DNA from: Flavobacterium sp. UGB4466
Lineage (GTDB): Bacteria > Bacteroidota > Bacteroidia > Flavobacteriales > Flavobacteriaceae
Assembly (NCBI RefSeq): GCF_903469665.1
Contig: NZ_CAGKLC010000014.1
Coordinates: 1-64,000 of the forward strand
Length of the DNA stretch: 64,000 nucleotides
Direction: 5' to 3'
A model generated the notes under the pieces. The model made no database searches and had not been told where the DNA came from. It saw only the letters and a program-made list of their open reading frames with translations. Shown piece after piece: positions 16,921 through 23,710 of this stretch. The first letter of the stretch is position 1. Every line of letters begins with the position of its first letter. The position numbers and the translations under genes were made by a program.

Positions 16921-17685
16921 TTAAATTGTAATTTCTAAATTATCATAAGCCAGAAAAACATTTTCGGGCAATTGTTTTTGCACTTCTTCATGAAAGCCTA
17001 AAACGTGACTAATATGCGTTAAATAAGCAACTTCAGGTTTCACTAAATCGATAAAATCCAATGCTTCCTGTAGATTAAAGTGAGTATCATGCGGTTCTAG
17101 ACGCAAAGCATTTACAACCAGTACCTTTAAATTTTTAAGTTTTTCAACCTCTGCTGTATCAATCGTTTTAACATCCGTCAAGTAAGCGAAGTCATCGATG
17201 CGATATCCAAAAACCTGCAAGTCACCGTGCATTACATTAATTGGAATTGCTGTTTTATCGCCAATGGTAAAAGGCACGTCATTCACTACCTCAATCGTTT
17301 TAACGCTGGGTGCTCCTGGGTACTTGTTTACTGTTTCAAAAACATAATCGAAACGACGTTTTAAATTGTCGATTACACGCTGATGCGCATACACAGGAAT
17401 CTCGCCCTGTCTGAAATTATAGGGACGAATATCATCTAAACCGGCCGTATGATCAGCATGTTCGTGTGTAAATAAGATAGCATCGAGTTTTCGGCAGCCA
17501 CAGGAAAGCATCTGTTGCCTGAAATCAGGACCACAATCGATCACATACGAGTGATCGTCCCATGTAATCCAAATGGAAACACGAAGTCTTTTATCCTTAG
17601 CATCAGTGCTTTTACAAACAGGATGATCCACTCCGATTATCGGAATGCCTTGAGAAGTACCAGTACCTAAAAAATATACCTTCAA
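16921..17685 (-). CDS. MBL-fold metallohydrolase, PhnP-like
   Basis: A 254-residue cytosolic metallo-beta-lactamase-fold enzyme. GTGTSQGIP at the N-terminus and the metal motif THEHADH (about residues 74-80) are characteristic, with further ligands in VMHGD (about 150-154) and LTHISH near residue 224. The PhnP/RNase Z-like subgroup hydrolyses phosphodiesters such as cyclic phosphates, and that is the best guess. The promoter box at 17704-17711 lies just upstream and the gene heads a three-gene operon. Confidence 0.85.
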   Translation of the reverse strand: MKVYFLGTGTSQGIPIIGVDHPVCKSTDAKDKRLRVSIWITWDDHSYVIDCGPDFRQQMLSCGCRKLDAILFTHEHADHTAGLDDIRPYNFRQGEIPVYAHQRVIDNLKRRFDYVFETVNKYPGAPSVKTIEVVNDVPFTIGDKTAIPINVMHGDLQVFGYRIDDFAYLTDVKTIDTAEVEKLKNLKVLVVNALRLEPHDTHFNLQEALDFIDLVKPEVAYLTHISHVLGFHEEVQKQLPENVFLAYDNLEITI

Positions 17686-17703
17686 TTGAACTTAATTTTT
17701 TTA

Positions 17704-17711
17704 CAAAAATA
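17704..17711 (-). promoter_or_regulatory. -7 element TATTTTTG (minus strand)
   Basis: Reads CAAAAATA on the plus strand, 19 bases upstream of the MBL-fold start. It sits in a short divergent gap with the plus-strand box at 17746-17753. Confidence 0.5.
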
Positions 17712-17745
17712 GGATTATTTCTCTTTCATTAGAAGGCTAATTTAC

Positions 17746-17753
17746 TAACTTTG
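17746..17753 (+). promoter_or_regulatory. -7 element TAACTTTG
   Basis: Match to TAnnTTTG, 23 bases before the ATG of the conserved protein at 17776. No convincing -33 box. Confidence 0.5.
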
Positions 17754-17775
17754 TAACAAATCTATTTAAAATAAA

Positions 17776-19236
17776 ATGGGTACAGAAATAAAACTCAAAG
17801 GTGACAGGGTCATCGAACAGATTCCTTCTATAAAAGACAAAGCATTACGCATTAATTTAAACGAGAATATTTACGGGACATTTGCTGAAATAGGCGCCGG
17901 ACAAGAAACGGTAAGGCATTTTTTCAGATCCGGAGGTTCATCGGGAACAATTGCAAAAGCGATGTCTGCCTATGACAAAGATTTTAGTGATGCCGTTTAT
18001 GGAGCTGAAAACGATGGACGTTATGTAACTGAGGAACGGTTAAAAAAAATGCTTACCCATGAAGGGCAAATCATCGAAGAACGATTAAGCAGAGAAAAAC
18101 ATCCAACAAAGCTTTTCTTTAGTTATGCCAACACTGTTGCTACCATAGATTTCGCTAAACAATTTAAAGGTCATGGCTGGGTAGGAATCCGCTATCAAAT
18201 TGAACCGGATGAAGCATACAACGAAATTATTCTACACATTCGTTTTAAAGAAACTGATGCCAGACTACAACAGGAAACACTTGGAATTTTAGGAGTTAAC
18301 CTAATTTATGGTGCTTTTTACAAATACAACGATCCAAAACGATTACTTCGTTATTTATACGATCACTTAGACAAAGACCAACTGGAAATCGACACCATTA
18401 ACTTCTCAGGGCCTCGTTTTGCTCATGTTGACAATCGTTTAATGAGTTTGCAGCTGGTTAAAAACGGAATGACTGATGCCGTAATGTTCAATCCGGAAGG
18501 TAAAAACATATTACCAGCAGCTATTTTATACAAAAAAAATCTTCTTGCTTTAAGAGGAAGTTTCCGTCCGGTTACAAAAGTAAACATGGACATGTATGAG
18601 AAGTCGCTTAAGATGTTTTTGGAAGAAAACAAAGTAGAAAAAGACAATACACTGGTTATTTTCGAAATTACACTTTCTAACTTACGTTCTGATGGCGAAA
18701 TTGACGAGCGTGACTTTATGGACAGAGCCGAATTACTTTGCTCTCTGGGGCAAACTGTAATGATTTCAAATTTCCAGGAGTATTATAAAGTAGTAGAATA
18801 TTTTGCTAATTACACCAAAGCCCGTATGGGACTAGCCATGGGAGTTAACAATTTAGTCGATATTTTTGACGAGAAATACTACCGTCATTTAAGTGGTGGA
18901 ATCTTAGAAGCCTTTGGAAAACTATTCTACAGAGATATGAAAGTTTTCTTATATCCAATGTTGGATGAAAATGGCGTTTTAATGAACTCAAACAACTTAA
19001 AAGTACACCCAAGAATGAAAGAATTGTATAAATTCTTTAAATTCAACGGAAAAGTAATTGATATCGCAGATTATGATCCGCATAACTTAGAAGTTTTCTC
19101 TCGTGAGGTACTAAAAATGATCAATCAGGGAAAAACAGGATGGGAACATATGCTTCCAACCGGTATTGCCGAAATCATCAAAGAACACCATCTTTTCGGA
19201 TACCATCCGCAGAAAGAACTGGAGCAGAATACCTAA
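17776..19236 (+). CDS. large conserved cytosolic protein of unknown function
   Basis: A 486-residue protein without signal peptide or TM segments. It is well structured and evenly hydrophilic, with notable blocks RINLNENIYGTFAEIGAGQE (about 23-42), FFRSGGSSGTIAKAMSAYD (about 48-66) and LSGGILEAFGKLFYRDMKVF (about 375-395). I recall similar sequences in Bacteroidota and other phyla, but I know of no established function, and no nucleotide-binding, protease or membrane motif is visible that would justify one. Codon use and composition match its neighbours. It has its own promoter and a strong terminator. Confidence 0.8.
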   Translation: MGTEIKLKGDRVIEQIPSIKDKALRINLNENIYGTFAEIGAGQETVRHFFRSGGSSGTIAKAMSAYDKDFSDAVYGAENDGRYVTEERLKKMLTHEGQIIEERLSREKHPTKLFFSYANTVATIDFAKQFKGHGWVGIRYQIEPDEAYNEIILHIRFKETDARLQQETLGILGVNLIYGAFYKYNDPKRLLRYLYDHLDKDQLEIDTINFSGPRFAHVDNRLMSLQLVKNGMTDAVMFNPEGKNILPAAILYKKNLLALRGSFRPVTKVNMDMYEKSLKMFLEENKVEKDNTLVIFEITLSNLRSDGEIDERDFMDRAELLCSLGQTVMISNFQEYYKVVEYFANYTKARMGLAMGVNNLVDIFDEKYYRHLSGGILEAFGKLFYRDMKVFLYPMLDENGVLMNSNNLKVHPRMKELYKFFKFNGKVIDIADYDPHNLEVFSREVLKMINQGKTGWEHMLPTGIAEIIKEHHLFGYHPQKELEQNT

Positions 19237-19280
19237 AAAAAAGTCCCCAACAAGAAATTTTCTTTTTGGGGACTTTTTTT
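19237..19280 (+). terminator. intrinsic terminator, GTCCCC/GGGGAC stem with A/T flanks
   Basis: The stem AAAAAAGTCCCC (19237-19248) pairs with GGGGACTTTTTT (19268-19279), the arms starting right after the stop at 19234-19236. The U tract on either strand would allow bidirectional termination. Confidence 0.85.
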
Positions 19281-19283
19281 AGT

Positions 19284-19374
19284 TTGCAGTCGCAGTTTAC
19301 AGTCGCAGTTATTACACTGTATACTAAAACTTGAAAAGTGAGACTGAGACTGAGACTGAAAACTGAGACTCTTT
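19284..19374. repeat. CAGTCGCAGTTTACAG / GAGACTGAGACTG repeat between convergent genes
   Basis: TTTGCAGTCGCAGTTTACAG words at 19283-19310 face GTGAGACTGAGACTGAGACT words at 19337-19370. This is the same family as at 15826-15918 and follows a conventional terminator in a convergent junction. Confidence 0.75.
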
Positions 19375-19375
19375 T

Positions 19376-19828
19376 TTACTTCAAAATCTGTGCAGTGTGT
19401 TCTTTCGTTTTCACTTTTTCGATTACCTCGTCAATAATTCCGTTTTCGTCTATTACAAAAGTGGTTCTGTGGATTCCGTCATACTCTTTCCCCATAAACT
19501 TCTTAGGCCCCCAAACCCCAAACGCATTAATTACAGATTTATCTTCGTCTGCCAATAACGGAAAAGGAAACTCGTACTTATCTTTAAATTTTAACTGTGC
19601 TTTCTGACTGTCAGCACTAACACCCAGGAGTTCGTAATTATTCGCTTTAAAACGCTCAAAATTATCTCTTAAATCACAAGCCTCAGCTGTACATCCGGGA
19701 GTACTTGCCTTTGGATAAAAGAAAACGACCAATTTCTTTCCGACGTAATCTGCCAGTTTATGTGTTTTCCCATCCTGATCTACTCCTGAGAAATTTGGTG
19801 CTTTATCGCCTTTTTGTAATGTTACCAT
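19376..19828 (-). CDS. bcp: thioredoxin-dependent peroxiredoxin, Bcp type
   Basis: A 150-residue cytosolic peroxiredoxin. FYPKASTPGCTAEACDLRD holds the peroxidatic Cys and, five residues later, the resolving Cys typical of alpha-type Bcp. LVTLQKGDKAPNFSGVDQDG-type opening and ALLADEDKSVINAFGVWGPK follow the family. It reduces hydrogen peroxide and organic hydroperoxides using thioredoxin. It is divergent from nth, across a repeat-rich gap. Confidence 0.93.
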   Translation of the reverse strand: MVTLQKGDKAPNFSGVDQDGKTHKLADYVGKKLVVFFYPKASTPGCTAEACDLRDNFERFKANNYELLGVSADSQKAQLKFKDKYEFPFPLLADEDKSVINAFGVWGPKKFMGKEYDGIHRTTFVIDENGIIDEVIEKVKTKEHTAQILK

Positions 19829-19831
19829 TTA

Positions 19832-19904
19832 TTTAGATTATTAGATTGTTGGACTTCTTAGATTATTCGATTATTCGATTATTAGACTATTCGATTGTTC
19901 GATT
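19832..19904. repeat. GATTATTCGATTATTCGATT low-complexity repeat
   Basis: A run of roughly 9-base words TTCGATTAT/TTAGATTAT between the divergent bcp and nth genes. It is followed at 19925-19985 by CACATTTTACAATTCACA-type words like those at 13604-13662. No coding potential is seen. Confidence 0.65.
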
Positions 19905-20021
19905 GCAACTTAAAAATAATTCATTCCCCACAATCAACCATTCACCTATCACATTTTACAATGTACATTTTACAATTCACAATTAAAATAATACTATTTT
20001 TACGGGATTAAATTTACGGAA

Positions 20022-20678
20022 ATGAATAAAGAAGCTCGAGTAACATTTGTTATAAATACGTTAAAAGAACTCTACCCCACTATACCTGTACCATTAGACC
20101 ATAAAGACCCTTACACCTTATTAATTGCAGTTTTACTTTCGGCACAATGCACTGATGTTCGTGTAAACCAAATTACCCCTATACTTTTCGCAAAAGCAGA
20201 TAATCCGTATGACATGATTAAAATGTCGGTTGAAGAAATTAAAGAAATCATTCGCCCTTGCGGTTTATCTCCAATGAAATCTAAAGGAATTCATGGATTA
20301 TCACATATTTTGATTGACAAACACAATGGTGAAGTTCCACAAGATTTTGAAGCTTTGGAAGCTTTGCCGGCAGTTGGACATAAAACAGCAAGTGTAGTGA
20401 TGTCACAGGCTTTTGGTGTTCCTGCCTTTCCAGTTGACACACACATCCACCGATTAATGTACCGATGGAATCTTTCAAACGGAAAAAATGTAGTACAGAC
20501 GGAAAAAGATGCTAAAAGATTATTTCCTAAAGAATTATGGAATGACCTGCACCTACAGATTATCTGGTATGGACGTGAATATTCCCCAGCAAGAGGATGG
20601 GATTTAGAAAAAGATATTATTACCCGAACTGTTGGTAAAAAATCGATATTAGAAGAAGCTGCTAAAAAGAAAGTTTAG
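20022..20678 (+). CDS. nth: endonuclease III-like DNA glycosylase without Fe-S cluster
   Basis: A 218-residue base-excision repair enzyme. The helix-hairpin-helix and catalytic Lys are in LPAVGHKTASVV (K121) and the catalytic Asp in PVDTHIHR (D139). Nth removes oxidised pyrimidines and cuts the abasic site. The C-terminal region, where most Nth proteins carry four cysteines for a 4Fe-4S cluster, reads IWYGREYSPARGWDLEKD with no Cys; the only cysteines are C43 and C80. The enzyme therefore belongs to the cluster-less subgroup. It ends 17 bases from the convergent TPR gene. Confidence 0.9.
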   Translation: MNKEARVTFVINTLKELYPTIPVPLDHKDPYTLLIAVLLSAQCTDVRVNQITPILFAKADNPYDMIKMSVEEIKEIIRPCGLSPMKSKGIHGLSHILIDKHNGEVPQDFEALEALPAVGHKTASVVMSQAFGVPAFPVDTHIHRLMYRWNLSNGKNVVQTEKDAKRLFPKELWNDLHLQIIWYGREYSPARGWDLEKDIITRTVGKKSILEEAAKKKV

Positions 20679-20695
20679 CAGCTTCCCTATTATTT

Positions 20696-21760
20696 TTACA
20701 TGCTTCCTTTAAGAGCATTGTATTCTTTTGTCATATTCAACGATCTGTAAATACCTAAGAGCGATTTTACAGCATTTTCATTTTTAGGCTCAATCACCAG
20801 TGCTTTTTTAAGATACGGAATGGCACTTTTTACCACTTCGTCTTTCTGAGCATCTAATTTATCAAATTGTTTCATTTCATTGGCACTGGTCCCCAATGAT
20901 GACATCTGATCCTGAATTTCTTTTCTAAACTGCACTTTAACATAAGCCAGATTTAAGCAACAGGTTAAACAATCCTGATTGATTTTTAATCCATCTTCAT
21001 AATATTTCTCCGCATTGCGAAAATCATTTCTCTCAAGATAAGAAAAGCCTAAAGAAACCAGAATCTCTTCTTTCTTAGAAGGCGGATTAAAATTTCTTGG
21101 TTTTTCATATAAACCTTCATTAATACTAGATTCTCTTGCACTCATCGAAATAAATACTTCTTCCTGTTTTGTTTTTTTATTTGTAGCATAAAAAACCATC
21201 CCTTTTCCGGAATAGTTTATTTTTTTCAGCTCCTCAAAATACTTTATGGCAGCGTTATAATCCTTACCTGCCAAAGAAGAAGAGGCCGCATTAAACAAGT
21301 TTAAAGTATCTTTTTTATCAAACAAATATACTTCGTAACTCTTATCGGCACTTTCCTTAAATTTTCCAATTTTATAATCATTATAAGCACCATCAACCAA
21401 TTTAAACTTCATTTCTTTCAACGCAGAACTCGCTTTAAAAGCATACTTATAATTTCGGGATTCGTTTTCATACAATAACACATCCTGATAGGCTGCTGAT
21501 GCCAATGCAAAATTACTTGCAGCATCGACATTTTTTGTTGCGAGATCCTTATAAACATTACCTTTTGTAAAAAAATAATCCGTCTTTACCTCGTCCGGTG
21601 CATTTAATATTTGATATTCTATTTTTTTTAAAACGGCTAATGCTTCCTGGTTTTTCCCTTTAGCATAATAAGATTGTGCCTCTTTTAATTCTTCTTTTTG
21701 AGCAAACACTCCAATACTTATCATTAGGAATAATGATACTATTTTTAGATTCTTTTTCAT
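20696..21760 (-). CDS. exported TPR protein
   Basis: A 354-residue protein with a signal peptide (MKKNLKIVSLFLMISIGVFAQ). The mature part consists of tetratricopeptide-like repeats: EAQSYYAKGKNQEALAVLKK (about 25-44), LFNAASSSLAGKDYNAAIKYF, LGFSYLERNDFRNAEKYYED and AIPYLKKALVIEPKNENAVK. TPR arrays bind protein partners; no enzymatic domain is present. It is a single gene upstream of a long non-coding gap. Its partner is unknown. Confidence 0.8.
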   Translation of the reverse strand: MKKNLKIVSLFLMISIGVFAQKEELKEAQSYYAKGKNQEALAVLKKIEYQILNAPDEVKTDYFFTKGNVYKDLATKNVDAASNFALASAAYQDVLLYENESRNYKYAFKASSALKEMKFKLVDGAYNDYKIGKFKESADKSYEVYLFDKKDTLNLFNAASSSLAGKDYNAAIKYFEELKKINYSGKGMVFYATNKKTKQEEVFISMSARESSINEGLYEKPRNFNPPSKKEEILVSLGFSYLERNDFRNAEKYYEDGLKINQDCLTCCLNLAYVKVQFRKEIQDQMSSLGTSANEMKQFDKLDAQKDEVVKSAIPYLKKALVIEPKNENAVKSLLGIYRSLNMTKEYNALKGSM

Positions 21761-22321
21761 TTTCGGTTTGGTTTAGTTGTTTAATAGATTTTAGGGTAAT
21801 CCAATGAGACACTATCAAAAACATCCAAACGAAGGCAGTAAAGATTAATACTACATCCGCTTAGACACCTGACAACAACTCATCATTCTTGCTATTCTTT
21901 ACAAAATACCAGCAGAAACAACAAACGAAACAAAGTGTGGGTAGTTTTTCTTCATCAATTTTTTGGTTTTTGGTTAGACTTATAAAAGAATCCTCTTAAA
22001 TGAACTTTTCTATATATTGAAAGTTTTTTAATACACAAATCATCTATATAGAGCAAATTCATTGAATAAAAATCCGCTTTTTAACTATAATAAAGCTAAA
22101 TATAAAATAAATAAATGAAATTCAAACAAAACACAGAAATTTAACAAAATACCCGACCAAAATCTGAAGGCTTCTTTTTACATCAATCAAAAGACACAAG
22201 CCAAAATACAAAGCTTTACAACCTGAATATCTGACCCTTACTGTAAGTTAGGTTTTGTAAAAAATTACTGATTTCAAACTCAAAAGAATTCCTCCCATTC
22301 TTTGCCACGGACCAACTGAAC
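21761..22321. other. AT-rich intergenic region with no recognised content
   Basis: About 560 bases between the TPR gene start and the terminator of the sigma-factor operon. I see no open frame with coding character, no tRNA-like fold and no box matching TAnnTTTG for the TPR gene. A small RNA cannot be excluded. Confidence 0.5.
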
Positions 22322-22363
22322 AAAAAAAAAACTCACTACCTGCCTTTACATGCAAATAGTGAG
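22322..22363 (-). terminator. terminator of the sigma-factor operon
   Basis: On the minus strand CTCACTA (22363-22357) pairs with TAGTGAG (22338-22332) and is followed by ten U residues. It lies 68 bases after the 47-residue gene. A second hairpin (AACCAGA/TCTGGTT with a T tract) sits at 22369-22394 in plus orientation. Confidence 0.75.
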
Positions 22364-22430
22364 CTTTTAACCAGAACGACCATCTGGTTTTTTCTTTCGA
22401 AACAAACATCCGACAAATGTAGTGGGCTGT

Positions 22431-22574
22431 TTAATTAGCTATAATTTCAAAACTCTTATCTTCAATTTTCACAACTTTCAAGGCTTGTGAATAACTAAGT
22501 AAAAAAGAAATAACTTCTTTTTTTGGTTTTAAATCTTTAGAAGCTAATGCCTTTTTAGAGTAAATTTTCGCCAT
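22431..22574 (-). CDS. small conserved-looking basic protein downstream of an ECF sigma factor
   Basis: A 47-residue ORF, MAKIYSKKALASKDL then KPKKEVISFLLSYSQAL and ending KSFEIIAN. It is hydrophilic and lysine-rich with one amphipathic helix (EVISFLLSYSQALKVV). It lies 50 bases after the sigma-factor stop on the same strand and just before a good terminator. That position, and the memory of a similar short protein in this setting in other flavobacteria, support a real gene. It might modulate the sigma factor; no evidence shows how. Confidence 0.7.
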   Translation of the reverse strand: MAKIYSKKALASKDLKPKKEVISFLLSYSQALKVVKIEDKSFEIIAN

Positions 22575-22624
22575 ACCATCAAAACGTTTTATACTAGTAT
22601 AACGAAGCAATACCTAAATTAGTA

Positions 22625-23209
22625 TTAATTGGTTAAAATAATTTGATGTTTATCAATTATTTTTCTCAAATTCATCAAAGCATACCGCATTCTTCCTAAT
22701 GCTGTATTGATACTCACATCTGTAAGCTCTGAAATTTCCTTAAAACTCATATCCTGATACATACGCATCACCAACACCTCTTTCTGATCTTCCGGCAACT
22801 CTTCGATGATTCTTTTTAAATCAACCTCGACCTGATCAAAAATCATTTTATTCTCAATAGTCAAAGAATCATCAGACATGACAGAGAATATCGAAAACTC
22901 TTCTGTTTCTCTGTACATTGGCATTTTTTTGGTTTTACGAAAGTGATCCACAATCAGATTATGGGAAATACGCATCACCCAAGGCAGAAATTTACCTTCT
23001 TCATTATAGGAACCACTTTTTAAGGTTTTGATTAACTCAATGAAAGTGTCTTGAAAAATATCATTTGAAATATCTCTATCCGCAATCTTTGAATATATAA
23101 ATCCATATATCTTAGACTCGTGCCTTTTAATTAATGTTGCAAGGGCATTTTCGTTGCCTTCAACATAATTTTTTACCAATAGAGCGTCAGGAATATGCAC
23201 ATCAGCCAT
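22625..23209 (-). CDS. ECF-type sigma factor
   Basis: A 194-residue extracytoplasmic-function sigma factor. Region 2 is at about residues 15-90 (IFQDTFIELIKTLKSG; FLPWVMRISHNLIVDHFRK) and region 4 at about 130-185 (LPEDQKEVLVMRMYQDMSFK; ELTDVSINTALGRMRYALMN). It redirects RNA polymerase to alternative promoters. No recognisable anti-sigma gene is adjacent; the only partner is the 47-residue gene. An imperfect inverted repeat (ACTACTTTTT 23213-23222, AAAAAGTAGT 23255-23264) lies directly upstream of its start. Confidence 0.9.
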   Translation of the reverse strand: MADVHIPDALLVKNYVEGNENALATLIKRHESKIYGFIYSKIADRDISNDIFQDTFIELIKTLKSGSYNEEGKFLPWVMRISHNLIVDHFRKTKKMPMYRETEEFSIFSVMSDDSLTIENKMIFDQVEVDLKRIIEELPEDQKEVLVMRMYQDMSFKEISELTDVSINTALGRMRYALMNLRKIIDKHQIILTN

Positions 23210-23359
23210 AATACTACTTTTTTAGTTTCTATTTAAAATTTGGAGTAATTTTATAAAAAGTAGTTTTATTTTATAGGCGTGGCTTTTGGGTTATGGACTA
23301 GTGTTAATATTTTGATCAAATTTAACAAATTAATATTTTAAAAAGCAAACAAAAAGGCG

Positions 23360-23387
23360 AATAATTAACAATAAATTGTTAATTATT
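23360..23387. promoter_or_regulatory. 28-bp AT-rich perfect palindrome
   Basis: AATAATTAACAAT (23360-23372), two A residues, then ATTGTTAATTATT (23375-23387). The perfect 13-base arms resemble the binding site of a dimeric regulator. It lies between the divergent sigma factor and uvrA, about 150 bases upstream of the former and about 300 bases before the uvrA promoter. The regulator is unknown. Confidence 0.55.
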
Positions 23388-23684
23388 GCAGGACACACTT
23401 CGTTTTTGTTCTATCTCAGGCAAAAACACCCCTAATCCAATACTCTTTTAACTCAAATAACAACACCTAAAAACCTAACAAACAAGTAATTACATATATT
23501 TCACATGTTTTTTTTTTATTAATTTAGAAAGAAAATTCTATCGCTAATTTTTTCTCAAATTGCCTTTATTATTTCTCTCACATCGATCTGATCAGTTTTG
23601 AATTCTAAATCTTTTGATTTTGTACATCTGAATTCTGTTAGAATTTGGAACAATCTGATTGACAAAATTGCAATCAAAATTGAT

Positions 23685-23692
23685 TACTTTTG
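23685..23692 (+). promoter_or_regulatory. -7 element TACTTTTG of uvrA
   Basis: Match to TAnnTTTG with TTG triplets at 23659-23661 (23-base spacing) and 23668-23670 (14-base spacing). Transcription would start near 23698, so the in-frame TTG at 23699 cannot be the true start and the ATG at 23711 is preferred. Confidence 0.6.
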
Positions 23693-23710
23693 TAGAAATT
23701 GACTTTTTTT

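Noticed and set aside
23699..23710. TTG start of uvrA
   Set aside because: It lies at or upstream of the predicted transcription start; the ATG at 23711 fits.
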